Shown: positions 8,925 through 19,566, numbered from the stretch's first letter. The stretch: 64,000 nt of DNA from Sandaracinaceae bacterium (GCA_020633195.1 JACKEC010000027.1:62001-126000); one strand, 5' to 3'. Numbers and translations are program-made. Notes: a model not told the origin generated them from the sequence alone.

Positions 8925-10804
8925 CTCTCCGTCGACCTCGGTCGGCGGCCCCGTTGAAGCCGGCAGCGCCGAGAGCGGCTCCGTGCGTCGGGCATCGACT
9001 CTCCGTCGACCTCGGTCGGCGGCCCCGTTGAAGCCAGATCACGGCGGCGCGGGCCGACGTCGACGAGATCCTCTCCGTCGACCTCGGTCGGCGGCCCCGT
9101 TGAAGCGGAACAAGCCAACGGGCGCGGCGGTGCAGCCGCCACTCCTCTCCGTCGACCTCGGTCGGCGGCCCCGTTGAAGCTCGCCGAAATTCGGCCCATC
9201 CGGGCGGGTCATCGGCACGCCTCTCCGTCGACCTCGGTCGGCGGCCCCGTTGAAGCGCCGTCATGCCCTCGATCTCGCGAGCCACCGCGGCCTCTCTCCG
9301 TCGACCTCGGTCGGCGGCCCCGTTGAAGCGAGGCCTTCGCACGGCGGACGACGTCGTCGAAAGCGCTCCTCCGTCGACCTCGGTCGGCGGCCCCGTTGAA
9401 GCGACGGTGAGGGTCGTCGCTGAGTGCTACTGGCCCCCCCTCTCCGTCGACCTCGGTCGGCGGCCCCGTTGAAGCCTCTCGTGGCCCCCGACGGAGCCGA
9501 AGCGCGAGTGGCGCCTCTCCGTCGACCTCGGTCGGCGGCCCCGTTGAAGCTCGCCCCAGCGATTGACGGTGCCCGGATCAGGCTTCTCTCCGTCGACCTC
9601 GGTCGGCGGCCCCGTTGAAGCAGGCTGTTCCAGATCACCCGACTCGCGCCTGTCCTCGTGCCTCTCCGTCGACCTCGGTCGGCGGCCCCGATGAGCGCAT
9701 GGTCACGACGACGTCCAGGACCATCGCCGCGCCCTCTCCGTCGACCTCGGTCGGCGGCCCCTGAAGCAGCCCCTCGGGGCGCCGCCGCTCGATGATGGGC
9801 ACCGCCTCTCCGTCGACCTCGGTCGGCGGCCCCGATGAAGCACCGAGACGGCGACGTGGATCGTCCTACCCACGGCGAACCTCTCCGTCGACCTCGGTCG
9901 GCGGCCCCGTTGAAAGCGGGTCGTGCCGCGGCATCGCGTCGTGATCGAGGAGCTCCTCTCCGTCGACCTCGGTCGGCGGCCCCGTTGAAGCGAGCATCGG
10001 TGACCCCCTCAGCGGCGCGATGGTACGCGCGCTCTCCGTCGACCTCGGTCGGCGGCCCCGTTGAAGCAACCACGCGGCCAAGCAGGTGGCGTCGTCGGAG
10101 GTCGTGCCTCTCCGTCGACCTCGGTCGGCGGCCCCGTTGAAGCCAGCGGCTCCGCCGCGCGCGGCCGCGTCGGTGGCCTCTCCGTCGACCTCGGTCGGCG
10201 GCCCCGTTGAAGCTCGCTGGCGGTGCCCGCTGCCTCGGTCGGAGACGCAGGCCTCTCCGTCGACCTCGGTCGGCGGCCCCGTTGAAGCAGGATCGTCAGC
10301 ATCACATCGATCCGCCCACGCGGGTCCTCTCCGTCGACCTCGGTCGGCGGCCCCGTTGAAGCGGTGCTCATCGGGCTGGGCATCGACGAGCCGCCTCTCC
10401 GTCGACCTCGGTCGGCGGCCCCGCTGAAGCGTGCTTCTTCGTCCCCATGGGTTCCGGACCTCCTGGCTCTCCGTCGACCTCGGTCGGCGGCCCCGTTGAA
10501 GCCGCTCGTCCCACCGGCCCGGGACCCGCTCGTCCTGGGCAGCTCCGTCGACCTCGGTCGGCGGCCCCGTTGAAGCAGGTCCAGTAGGAGCAGCTCGGTG
10601 TCCTCGTCCTCGTCCTCTCCGTCGACCTCGGTCGGCGGCCCCGCTGAAGCCTCACCAAGCTGGCGAAGGAGGAGGCGAAAGCGGTCGTTGGCGACTCTCC
10701 GTCGACCTCGGTCGGCGGCCCCGTTGAAGCGCTTCGCGCGTCACCGCGAGCAGCCCGCGGACGAGCTCCTCTCCGTCGACCTCGGTCGGCGGCCCCGTTG
10801 AAGC
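8925..10804 (+). CRISPR. CRISPR array, leader-proximal segment (26 repeats, 25 spacers)
   Basis: Repeats of 36 bp starting CTCTCCGTCGACC and ending CCCCGTTGAAGC; spacers about 36-40 bp. The middle of the repeat can fold: CCGTCGACC pairs with GGTCGGCGG (one G-T wobble), leaving GTTGAAGC as an 8-nt handle after Cas6-type cleavage, so the crRNA strand is +. Most repeats are identical. Exceptions include shortened or altered 3' ends near 9690, 9760 and 9835, C for T in the GTTGAAGC end (10430, 10650), and a missing T near the 5' end at 9367. It is directly downstream of cas2 and the leader. Confidence 0.97.
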
Positions 10805-10839
10805 GCGTTCATCCGCACGGGCGACGCGGGCGCGGCGGC

Positions 10840-10920
10840 TGCCACCGTTCACCCTCATGGGACCACCCTGTGTTCAGGGATCGACTGGCGGCGATCATGC
10901 CCCTGGAGTCGCAGCTCCGG
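10840..10920 (-). mobile_element. Remnant end of an IS21-family element inside the array
   Basis: From TGCCACCGTTCACC onward this matches the reverse complement of the right end of the intact IS at 16730-19538. The match includes the internal GGGACCACCCTGTGTTCAGG and, after a gap of about 24 bases, CGACTGGCGGCGATCATGCC and GAGTCGCAGCT, where similarity ends. It marks a past insertion in the opposite orientation, most of which is gone. The 35 bases before it (10805-10839) look like a spacer. Confidence 0.8.
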
Positions 10921-10980
10921 TCTCGAATCGCCGAAGCGAGGGCTCTGGCCGTCGACCTCAGGCGGGCCGTTGGCGACGTG

Positions 10981-12789
10981 CGGCAGGTCCGTTCTCCGTC
11001 GACTCGGCTCGGTCGGCGGCCCCTCGCCGCAGCGGTCGCTCTCGGTCCGGCAGCGCCGATCAGTCGGCGGCTCGTGGCGGCCGGACAGCTTCTCTCCGTC
11101 CTCGGTCAGCGGCCCCGCCATCGGGCCCTGATCACCGGCGCCGACCGTCGTGACCTGTCCACGACGTCTCCGCGTCGGTCGGCGCAGCGTGAAGCATCTC
11201 GTCGGCGCGTCGAGGCGGTCGTGCTGCGCGGCCTCTGAGCGCGTTGAAGCGTCAGCGACCCGGCGAGGTCGAGGAGACTCGTCGCGCTCGTCGACGGTGT
11301 GGCGCGTCGACTCGCGGTCGCGAGCCAAGAGTCACGCGCAGGGCTCGCGGTCGACCTCGGTCGGCGGCCCCGCTGGAGCATCGGGCGCGTCTAGGCTCCT
11401 CGAGCGCCTCCGTGCGGCAGCGCATCGATGGATCAACCGAGCGTGACGCAGCGCGATGAGGGCTCTCCGTCGACCTCGGTCGGCGGAAAGCGCGGACGCG
11501 CCGTTGCTGCGGCGCGACCGTGGCGGCTCTCGGCTCGGTCGGCGACCTCCCTGGCCGTCACGGCTGGCAGCGCTCCGTCGACCTCGGTCGGCGGCCCCGT
11601 TGCGACACAGGCGAGGCTAGGCTCGCCTGCGCGCGTCAGCGGCTCTCCGTGGTCGGCGGCCCCGTTGCGCTCAGTCGGGCCACGCGTCGATCGCATGCGC
11701 GGCGCTCCGTCGTCGTGAAGCGCCGACGCACGAAGCGGATCGCGTCCCTGAACGCGCTCTCCGTCGACCTCGGTCGGCGGTCAAGCTCTGACTTCGCGAG
11801 CGGTGTCGCGGCAGCTCTCCGTCGGTCGTGAACGTTGACGCCTGCTCTCCGTCGACCTCGGTCTCGGGCGGCGGCCCGCCTGACGAGCGGCTTGCGCTCC
11901 GTCGAGCTCGGTCGCGGGATGGCCGCAGGCTCACCGCTCGACCCGGCGCTCGCGCTCGCGTCGAGCCGGCGCCTCTCCGTCGACCTCGGTCGGCGGCCCC
12001 GTTGCTCCAGCTCGCCGACCTCGGTTCGTCTCTCCGTCGACCTCGGTCGGCGGACCTGAAGCCGTTCGCGCTCCGCTGTCGGTCGACCTCGGTCGGCGCA
12101 GCCCCGATCAGCAGCCCCGAGTCCACGCCTCCGTCGACCTCGGTCGGCGCGCTGCCGAGCGGCCGGCGCTGTAGCGCGACCTCCGTCGACCTCGGCGGCG
12201 GCCCCGATGTTCGTCGTCGACTCTCCGTCGACCTCGGTCAGCGGCCCGTTGAAGCAGCGAGCACGCGCCGGCCTCCAGGCACGCGATGCTCGCGCTGATC
12301 TCCGTCGACCTCGGTCGGCGGCCCCGTTGCGAGCTGCGCGCCCTCTTCGTGCCGAGCGCCGTCGACCTCGGTCGGCGGCCCCGAAGAAGCGGAGCTCCGA
12401 CGTCGCCTCGCCTCTCCGTCGACCTCGGTCGGCGGCCCGTTGAGGCCACCACCCTCCGTCGACCTCGGTCAGCGGCCCTCGCGGCGCTGCGCGTACCTCT
12501 CCGTCGACCTCGGTCGGCGGCCCCGTTGAAGCCGCCCGTGGTAGCAGCGGCCCTTGCCCTCTCCGTCGACCTCGGTCGGCGCGCGCGGGCGGCGGCGCCG
12601 TTGCGGCGGCCCCGTTGAAGCAGCAACCTCCCGCGTGGGCGCTCTTCGCGGTGGGCGCTCTCGTCGACCTCGGTCGGCGGCCCCACGGCGGTGCTCGATC
12701 TCGTGCTGCCTCCGTCGACCTCGGTCGGCGGCCCCGCGAAACGAGGCGCCGCTCCGTCCTGTTCGTTCTTTCGAGGCTCTCCGTCGACC
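10981..12789 (+). CRISPR. Degenerate CRISPR array segment
   Basis: About 25 recognisable repeat copies in the same orientation as the first segment, but most are broken by small deletions, insertions or lost 3' ends: truncated TCTCCGTGGTCGGCGG near 11642, ACCTCGGTCTCGGGCGG near 11850, loss of GTTGAAGC at 11570, 11990 and 12128. Several intervals between copies are too short or too long for a normal spacer. Few-base indels outnumber substitutions. The last copy is cut after CTCTCCGTCGACC by the second IS element. Confidence 0.85.
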
Positions 12790-13000
12790 GGGACGGCTAT
12801 GGGTCCGAGTGGGGACGGCGAATGGGTCCGCGTTCGACGGACGGCGAATGGGATCCTGCTGGGGACGGCGATGGGGATCCTCGCCGTCGCGCTGCTGCGC
12901 GCCGGTTCAGGGGACGGTCGGCGATCAAGTCGTACCTGCCAGGCGGGTGCTCGATCGGACTCTTCGCTCGGGCGCGGGTGCGCTCCGGGAGGGAGTCAGG

Positions 13001-14431
13001 ATGGCGGCGAGGAGGGTGGTGATGCATCGGCTGGAGGAGCTGGTGCGGCTGCGGCTGGGTACGCCCGTTCGGGAGGTGTCGCGGCTGCTGCGGATGAGCC
13101 CGCGCACGGCGGAGGTACCGCGAGGCGCTCGAAGCGGCGGGGCTGCTCCTCAGCCAGCCGGACGAGCTGCCATCCGGCTGAAGGCGGCGGTGCTCGCCGC
13201 TCGACCGTCGGCGTCGCTGCCCGCGCAGCAGGTCTCGAAAGATCGAGGCGGCGCCCGACGATCGAGCGCTCCGAAGGGCTACGGCCGCGGGCGATCTACG
13301 ACCGACTGCGGCTCGAGGACGCGTCGTTTCCGGACGTACCCGCAGGTGAAGCGTCTCTGGCGCGCGTGCGTCTCGCGCGCGGAGTGCAGCCGGACGTCCG
13401 CGCCCGGTCGGACCGCGCCCGGGCAGGTCGCCCAGGTCGACTTCGGCTACGTGGGCACGCTGCTCGACCCGGCGACGCAGACCATGCGCAAGGCGTGGTG
13501 CCTTCGTGATGGTGGCCGCAAGCTCGTCGCTCACGTGGTCTTCGACCAGAAGATCGAGACGTGGGTCAGGCTGCGTCGGCGGCGTTCGAAGAGCTCGGCG
13601 CGGTGCTCGTGCCGGACAACCTCAAGGACGGTCGTCGCGCGGCCTTCGCGCCGCCGGTCGGGGCGGGCGGAGCTACCGAGGTCGCGAAAGTTCGACGCCG
13701 CCTACGCGCCGTCGCGCAAGGTCGAGTCGGCGGTGACGACGGTCGCTTCTCGCGGGGCGCGACGAGGACGCCTCGCGCGTCCGCTCGCGCGCTCGACCTC
13801 GCGTGACGCAGCGACGGCCGGCCGAGGTCTTCGCCGCGATCGAGCGAGCACACCTGCCTCGCGCTCCAGCGCTGCCGTACGGTCGTGCTCTTCCGCGAGG
13901 CGAAGGTGCACACCGACACGCACGTCGTTCGACCGCCGGCTGTGCTCGGTCCGTGGCGACTGGTGGGTCGTCGCGTCTGGATCCCGCAGCCGAGACGAGC
14001 GTCACGGTCTCTGCGACGACGACCGCGTCGCACGCGCGGCGAGGACCCAGTCGCCGGAGCACATGCGAGGCACCTCGAGCAGCGCCGCGACGCGCGACAC
14101 CGCTCCAGAGGTGCTGGGAGCAGCGCGCCGAGGCGATGGGCGAGTCGGTGGTGACGCTCGATGCGCGAGACTCGGACGACGTGCTCTACCAGCTGCGCGC
14201 AGCGCAGGCGATCGTGACCTACCTCGAGGGCTTCCCGCCGGAGCGCGCGCAGGCCGCGTGTGCACCGCGGCTTCTACGGCGTCGACCTACGGCGGACTCA
14301 AGAAGATCCTCGTGCGCGCTCGATCGCGAGCCGCTCCCGAAACGCCGTCGTCCCGCACGGCGTCCTCAAAGCGCCGCGCTTCGCCAGGACCCTCGTCGGC
14401 TCGTCGACACGCCCGTGGAGGTGAGCGATGA
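13001..14431 (+). pseudogene. istA: istA-like transposase, multiple frameshifts
   Basis: IS21-type DDE transposase broken across frames. Starts MAARRVVMHRLEELVRLRLG, a helix-turn-helix start of this IstA subgroup. Further recognisable pieces in different frames are AIYDRLRLEDASFPDVP, GQVAQVDFGYVGTLLDP (catalytic Asp in the VDFG motif), AFEELGAVLVPDNLKDG (second Asp, in PDNLK) and AYAPSRKVESAV (catalytic Glu region). The residue content is well kept and only the frame is lost, which points to few-base indels. Confidence 0.8.
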
Positions 14432-15197
14432 GCCTCACTGACGGCCCGCTGCTCAGAAGCTCCGCCTCTCCGGCGACCTCGGCCTCGGCGCACCCGCCAG
14501 GCCGTCGACGACGACCCTCCACACCGAGTTCCTCTACCGCCTGCTCTCCGACGAGGTCGAGCGACGCGACGCCAAGCAGCTCGACCAGCGTCTGCGGCGC
14601 GCGAGCTTCGAGCACCCGCACGCTCGAGGACTTCGACTTCGCCTTCGGCTCGATCCGAAGGCCAAGGTCCTCGACCTCGGCACCCGCGCCTTCGTGACCC
14701 GCTCATCCTCCCTCGTCGGTCAGGCGGGCGTCGGCAGAACCACATCGCGCAGGCCCTCGGCCACCGCGCGCGCTCGTCGGCCTCTCGGTGCTCCTACGTC
14801 AGCGCGAACGACGCCCTGCGCCAGCTCCGCGCCGCTCGCGGTGACGGCGCTTCGACCGCAAGCTCCTGCGGCTCACCCCCCGCACCTGCTGATCCTCGAC
14901 GACCTCGGCCTGCGCCTGCTCAGCGGCGACGAGCCGGGCGACCTCTACGAGATCATCCGCCATCGCTACGAGCGCGGCTCGATCGTCATCACCTCCAACC
15001 GCGACGTCGAAGAGCTCGCCCACCTCTTCGGCGACCCGCTCCTCGCGAGCGCCGCCATGGACCAGCTCCTCCACCACGCCGAGGTCATTCGGATCGAGGG
15101 CGACAGCTACCGCAACCGGCCACCAACCGCCGCACCCGCGCACCCCGCGCGCAACGGCAAGGAGGCCTCCGATGATTCCCCTGCAACGAGGTCGTGA
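14428..15197 (+). pseudogene. istB: istB-like transposition ATPase, multiple frameshifts
   Basis: AAA+ helper ATPase of the same element. The opening piece starts MSLTDG. Correcting single bases recovers FLYRLLSDEVERRDAK, a Walker A region (GQAGVGK then HIAQALGHRA, with one A missing near 14742), Walker B LLILDDLGLR, and the C-terminal run GSIVITSNRDVEELAHLFGD in one frame to the stop at 15195-15197. The start overlaps the istA-like gene as usual in IS21. Confidence 0.8.
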
Positions 15198-15312
15198 TCC
15201 CCGTCGTCCCCGAGGGCCCACCTCGCCCGGCTCGATCACGCCCCCCGAAATCGCGTCGAACGACGGAACCCATTGGCCGTCCCGGACGCGATCCCATCAG
15301 CCGTCCTTTGAC

Positions 15313-16729
15313 AACCTCGGTCGGCGGCCCCGTTGAAGCCTCGTGTAGGCGAGGTCGACGGGGAGCCGCGCCGTCCTCTCCGTCGACCTCGGTCGGCGGC
15401 CCCGTTGAAGCGACTACGACGCGAGCACGGCGACGGCGACGGCCGCGACGCCTCTCCGTCGACCTCGGTCGGCGGCCCTGTTGAAGCTGATTGCGTGAGC
15501 AGGGACGTGGACGATGCCTATGCCTCTCCGTCGACCTCGGTCGGCGGCCCCGTTGAAGCCTGCGCGGGGTTGTTGGCCCTCGACGGCCGCGTAACGGCTC
15601 TCCGTCGACCTCGGTCGGCGGCCCCGTTGAAGCGTGGGTGGCGTGGCCGATGGGCTCGTGCTCGGCGCGACTCTCCGTCGACCTCGGTCGGCGGCCCCGT
15701 TGAAGCATGTCCGGGAGGCCGGTGTTGATGGTGACCACGACCCTCTCCGTCGACCTCGGTCGGCGGCCCCGTTGAAGCCCATTCGTCCTGACCGGGTCTT
15801 ATTGTGCACGCTACCTCCTCCGTCGACCTCGGTCGGCGGCCCTGTTGAAGCAGCGCGCGCCCCCGTCGCGTGCGTCTGCGGCTGAGCTCTCCGTCGACCT
15901 CGGTCGCGGCGTCGACCGCGTCGGTCGGCGGCCCCGCGACGCAGACCTCTCCGTCGACCTCGGTCGGCCCCGTGCAGCCCGAGCGCGCGTCAAGGACGTG
16001 ACGCCGCGCCTCCGTCGACCTCGGTCGGCGGCCCCATTTGCTGCCGTGGTGACCGCGATCGTAGATCGTTGGCGTCTCTCCGTCGACCTCGGTCGGCGGC
16101 CCTCAACGCCCCGGTGATGTTCAACGCCGCGAACCTGACCGGCCTCTCCGTCGACCTCGGTCGGCGGCCCCGATGAAGCGAGGGACCCGCGGTGGTTGGC
16201 TCGCCGACCGATGCCTCTCCGTCGACCTCGGTCGGCGGCCCCGTTGAAGCCGGCACCTCTCGGCCCGTCGAGGTGCAGGAGCAGAAGGCGGCTCTCCGTC
16301 GACCTCGGTCGGCGGCCCCTTGAACACGCCGATCCCGTACTCTCGCAGGATCGTCCCGGAACGGCTCTCCGTCGACCTCGGTCGGCGGCCCCGCCCGCAC
16401 CGGGTCGATGCGCTGCCCTCGGTCTTGATCGCTCTCCGTCGACCTCGGTCAGCGGCCCCGGAAGCACCCTCCGCAGCTTCCCTCGCAGCGCCTCGAGACG
16501 CTCTCTCCGTCGACCTCGGAAGAGCCAGGTCGCGCGTCAGCGGCCTCCGTCGACCTCGGTCGGCGGCCCCGCTGAAGCACGCTGTTCGTGCCGTGAAGGT
16601 AGCCGCCGGCTCTCCGTCGACCTCGGTCGGCGGCCCGCTAACACCGTCGAGGGCGCCCGGTGGCCTGGAAGCGCGCCGGTCTCCGCGACCTCGGTCGGCG
16701 GCCCCGTTGAAGCGCGATCTCGACCTGAC
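15313..16729 (+). CRISPR. CRISPR array segment between the two IS elements
   Basis: About 22 repeat copies, same orientation and consensus as the leader-proximal segment. The first copy is the right half of the repeat split by the upstream IS. The first eight or so (to 15851) are near canonical. From 15885 to 16700 many lack part of the 3' end or contain rearrangements, such as a nearly doubled repeat core at 15889-15940 and GACCTCGGAAGAGCC near 16510. The final 16 bases (16714-16729) are the left part of a spacer interrupted by the intact IS21 element. Confidence 0.93.
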
Positions 16730-16976
16730 TGCCGCTGTTCAGGCTCAAGGGACCACCTGAGGGGCTGAATTTTCAGCCTCAAGGGACCACCAGATGTTCA
16801 GGACCATGGGACCACCCCCGTACGGGGGCTGACCCGGATTTTCAGGGTCATGGGACCACCCGATGTTCAGCCCCATGGGACCACTCGCGGGGCGGTCGGA
16901 GGGCCCCGGGTCGAGCGACCGGAAGCTGAGGAAGGCTCTTGTCGACGGCGGTACGGGACGCCGGCGGGAGGAGCCG

Positions 16977-18551
16977 ATGGCCTACCGGGAGTTGACCATG
17001 ATCGATGTCAGGGAGCTGCTGCGGCGCCACCGCGCTGGGCAGGGGGTTCGGCAGATCGCCCGCGAGACGGGCGCCGACCGCAAGACGGTGCGGCGCTACC
17101 TCGAGGCGGCGAAGGGCTTCGTCGAGGACGAGCTGAGCGAGGAGCAGGTGCTGGCCGTCGCGCGCCAGGTGCAGGTGCGCGAGCTGCCGGCGCCGAGCGA
17201 GCCCCGCGTGATGCTCGCGCACCACCGTGCGCAGCTCGAGACGTGGCTCGTTGGCGAGCGGCCGCTGAAGCTGACGAAGGTGCACGCGCTGCTCGAGCGC
17301 CGCGGCGTGCGCGTCACGTACCCGACGCTGCGTCGCTTCGCGATCGACGAGCTCGGCTGGGGGCGGCGGCGCACGAGCGTGCGCGTCGACGACCCGCCGC
17401 CGGCGCAGGAGGCGCAGGCCGACTTCGGGCGGATGGGTCGGATGCGCGACCCCGAGACGGGCAAGATGAGGACGGTCCACGCGCTGATCGTGACGCTGGC
17501 GTTCAGCCGCCATCAGTTCGTGTGGCCGACCTTCGTGCAGACCGTGGAGGCCGTTTGCGAGGGTCTGGACGCGGCCTGGCGCTTCTTCGGCGGAGTGCCG
17601 CACCGGCTCGTCGTCGACAATCTCAAGCCCGTGGTCGCGAAGGCGGACCCGCAGACGCCGACGATCACGGAGGCCTTCGCCGAGTACGCCGAGGCGCGCG
17701 GGCTCTTCGTCGACCCGACGCGTGTCCGCGATCCGCAGGGCAAGCCACGCGTCGAGAATCAGGTGGCCTACGTCCGTGAGAGCTGCTTCGAGGGCGAGGA
17801 CTTCGCGAGCCTCGATGAGGCACGCCGATCGGCGGCCGAGTGGTGCCTGACGACGGCGGGCACGCGCGTCCACGGCACGACGCGCCGCGTCCCGCTCGAG
17901 GTCTACGAGCAGCAGGAGCGCCCGCTCATGCTGCCGGCGCCGACGTCTCCCTTCGACGTCCCGCGCTGGGTCGACGCGAAGGTCCACCCCGACCACCACA
18001 TCAAGGTCGCGCACGCGCTCTACTCGGTGCCGACGCGCTACGTCGGGCAGTGGGTGCGCGTCCGCGTCGACCGGCAGCTCGTGAAGATCTACGCCCGCCT
18101 CGAGCTCATCAAGACGCACCCGCGGCAAGCGCAGGGCGGCCGCTCCACCGACACGAGCGACTACCCGACGGGCAAGGCGCCTTACGCCACACGGAGCGTC
18201 GACGACCTGTGCGACCGCGCCTACGCCGAGGGGACGCACGTCGGGGACTTCATCGGGCGCCTGCTCGATGGGCCGCTGCCGTGGACGCGGATGCGCCAGG
18301 CCTACGGCCTGCTCCGGCTGTGCAAGAAGTACGGCGCACGCCGGGTCGACGAGGCGTGCAAGCGAGCGCTCGCCTTCGACGTGCTCGACACGCGCCGGGT
18401 CGAGGGGACGCTGAAGGCGGCGATGCGCACCGAGGTCGACGCCGCCGAGCGCGGGACGCTGGTGCAGCTCCCGCTGCCAGGCGCGCGCTTCGCACGCACC
18501 ACCGACGCCTTCGAGACGCGCAAGCGTGATGGACAGGAGGAGGAGCGATGA
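16977..18551 (+). CDS. istA: IS21 family transposase IstA
   Basis: DDE transposase, about 524 aa from the ATG at 16977 (MAYRELTMIDVRELLRRHRA), preceded by GGGAGGAG; longer in-frame starts lie inside the IS end. The N-terminal helix-turn-helix covers VRQIARETGADRKTVRRYL, residues about 20-40. The catalytic core has Asp in EAQADFG, Asp in RLVVDNLKP and Glu in GKPRVENQ. The C-terminal part is the usual IstA beta-barrel and tail. The stop overlaps the istB start by 4 bases (ATGA). The frame is intact, unlike the copy at 13.0-14.4 kb, which is a different lineage. Confidence 0.96.
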   Translation: MAYRELTMIDVRELLRRHRAGQGVRQIARETGADRKTVRRYLEAAKGFVEDELSEEQVLAVARQVQVRELPAPSEPRVMLAHHRAQLETWLVGERPLKLTKVHALLERRGVRVTYPTLRRFAIDELGWGRRRTSVRVDDPPPAQEAQADFGRMGRMRDPETGKMRTVHALIVTLAFSRHQFVWPTFVQTVEAVCEGLDAAWRFFGGVPHRLVVDNLKPVVAKADPQTPTITEAFAEYAEARGLFVDPTRVRDPQGKPRVENQVAYVRESCFEGEDFASLDEARRSAAEWCLTTAGTRVHGTTRRVPLEVYEQQERPLMLPAPTSPFDVPRWVDAKVHPDHHIKVAHALYSVPTRYVGQWVRVRVDRQLVKIYARLELIKTHPRQAQGGRSTDTSDYPTGKAPYATRSVDDLCDRAYAEGTHVGDFIGRLLDGPLPWTRMRQAYGLLRLCKKYGARRVDEACKRALAFDVLDTRRVEGTLKAAMRTEVDAAERGTLVQLPLPGARFARTTDAFETRKRDGQEEER

Positions 18552-19384
18552 AGACCCTCGACATCGCGCCGGAGCTGAAGGGTGCGCTCAAGCGCCTCAA
18601 GCTCGGTCACCTCATCGATGTGCTGCCGCAGCGGCTCACGCTCGCCGAACAGCAGGGCATGAGCTTCGACGAGCTGCTGCTGCTCCTGCTCAGCGACGAG
18701 ATCTCGCGACGCGACAGCACCGCGGCCCTGCGTCGTGCGACCGACGGCGGGCTCGACCCCGACATGGTCCTCGAGCGATGGGACAAGACGGCGAAGGTGA
18801 GCTTCGACCGCCGCGTCCTCAACGAGCTCGCGAGCCTGCGCTTCGTCGACGCGGCGCGGAACGTCGTCGTCCTCGGCCCGGTCGGGGTCGGCAAGACCTT
18901 CCTCGCCAACGCGCTCGGACACGTCGCCTGCCGCAACGGCTACCGCGTGCTCTTCCGCCGCGCCGACGAGATGCTCAAGGCGCTGCGCCAGAGCCGCTTC
19001 GACAACTCGCGCGACGTCGTGATGCTCGAGCTCTGCACGGTGGACCTGCTGATCATCGACGACTTCGCCCTCGAGCCGATGGACCGCGACGAGAGCCGCG
19101 ACGTCTACCAGCTCTTCGTCGAGCGCTCCGGCCGCGCCGCCACGATCGTCACCTCGAACCGCGACACCGCAGAGTGGATCGGCGCCTTCGCCGACGTCCT
19201 GCAGGCCCAGAGCGCCGTCGACCGCTTCATCAATGCCGCCTACGACCTCGTCGTCGAGGGCGAGTCCTACCGGCCCCGGCTCAAGCCCAGCGTGAACGAC
19301 GCGGACCCGCCGCCCCCGCAGCCGGTCGCCAAGAGCCCGAGGCCGATTCGACGGCCAAGCCCGCACAAGCGTCGGGCCCGCTGA
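18548..19384 (+). CDS. istB: IS21 helper ATPase IstB
   Basis: AAA+ ATPase of 278 aa that remodels target DNA for IstA. Seen: N-terminal helical region MKTLDIAPELKGALKRLKLG, Walker A VVLGPVGVGKTFLANALG near residues 108-125, Walker B VDLLIIDDFALEPM near 163-176, and sensor region ATIVTSNRDTAEWIGAF. The proline/arginine-rich tail is slightly longer than usual. ATGA overlap with istA indicates coupled translation. Confidence 0.96.
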   Translation: MKTLDIAPELKGALKRLKLGHLIDVLPQRLTLAEQQGMSFDELLLLLLSDEISRRDSTAALRRATDGGLDPDMVLERWDKTAKVSFDRRVLNELASLRFVDAARNVVVLGPVGVGKTFLANALGHVACRNGYRVLFRRADEMLKALRQSRFDNSRDVVMLELCTVDLLIIDDFALEPMDRDESRDVYQLFVERSGRAATIVTSNRDTAEWIGAFADVLQAQSAVDRFINAAYDLVVEGESYRPRLKPSVNDADPPPPQPVAKSPRPIRRPSPHKRRAR

Positions 19385-19566
19385 CGCGTGCCCTCCGGGG
19401 CGTCGGGCCCGCTACGCGGACCCTCCGACCGGATCGACAGCTGCGACTCCACGGGGCATGATCGCCGCCAGTCGCAACACCTCCCCCTGGTCCCATGACC
19501 CTGAACACAGGGTGGTCCCATGAGGGTGAACGGTGGCACCTGACGTGCACGGTGGTCGCGTCGCAG

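Larger units (their letters stand above)
12790..15312 (+). mobile_element. Second IS21-type element, frameshifted, inserted inside a CRISPR repeat
   Basis: About 2.5 kb with an istA-like then an istB-like gene, both frame-broken. The ends carry repeated motifs of the form GGACGGC..ATGGG: direct copies at 12790-12850 on the left and inverted copies at 15265-15310 on the right, the multi-copy terminal arrangement typical of IS21. On the left the CRISPR repeat is cut after GTCGACC; on the right it resumes as AACCTCGGTCGGCGG, so the insertion is within a repeat with a short imperfect target duplication (CGACC/CAACC). Exact ends are uncertain by several bases. Confidence 0.8.
16730..19538 (+). mobile_element. 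Intact IS21-family insertion sequence inside a CRISPR spacer
   Basis: A 2809-bp element with istA and istB. Imperfect 28-bp terminal inverted repeats at 16730-16757 and 19511-19538 start TGCC and end GGGACCACC. Further copies of the GGGACCACC motif stand inside the left end (near 16785, 16808, 16852 and 16876), typical of IS21 multi-site ends. A 6-bp direct duplication CCTGAC flanks it (16724-16729 and 19539-19544). Removing the element and one copy of CCTGAC restores a 38-bp spacer, the normal length. Perfect duplication and intact genes suggest a recent insertion. Confidence 0.95.

Noticed and set aside
8758..12686. Many ORFs with repeated peptides such as RRPRSAAPLK or GAADRGRRRG
   Set aside because: These are translations of the CRISPR repeat in different frames, not proteins.
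15313..16768. ORFs with repeated STSVGGPVEA peptides
   Set aside because: Translations of CRISPR repeats in the middle segment.
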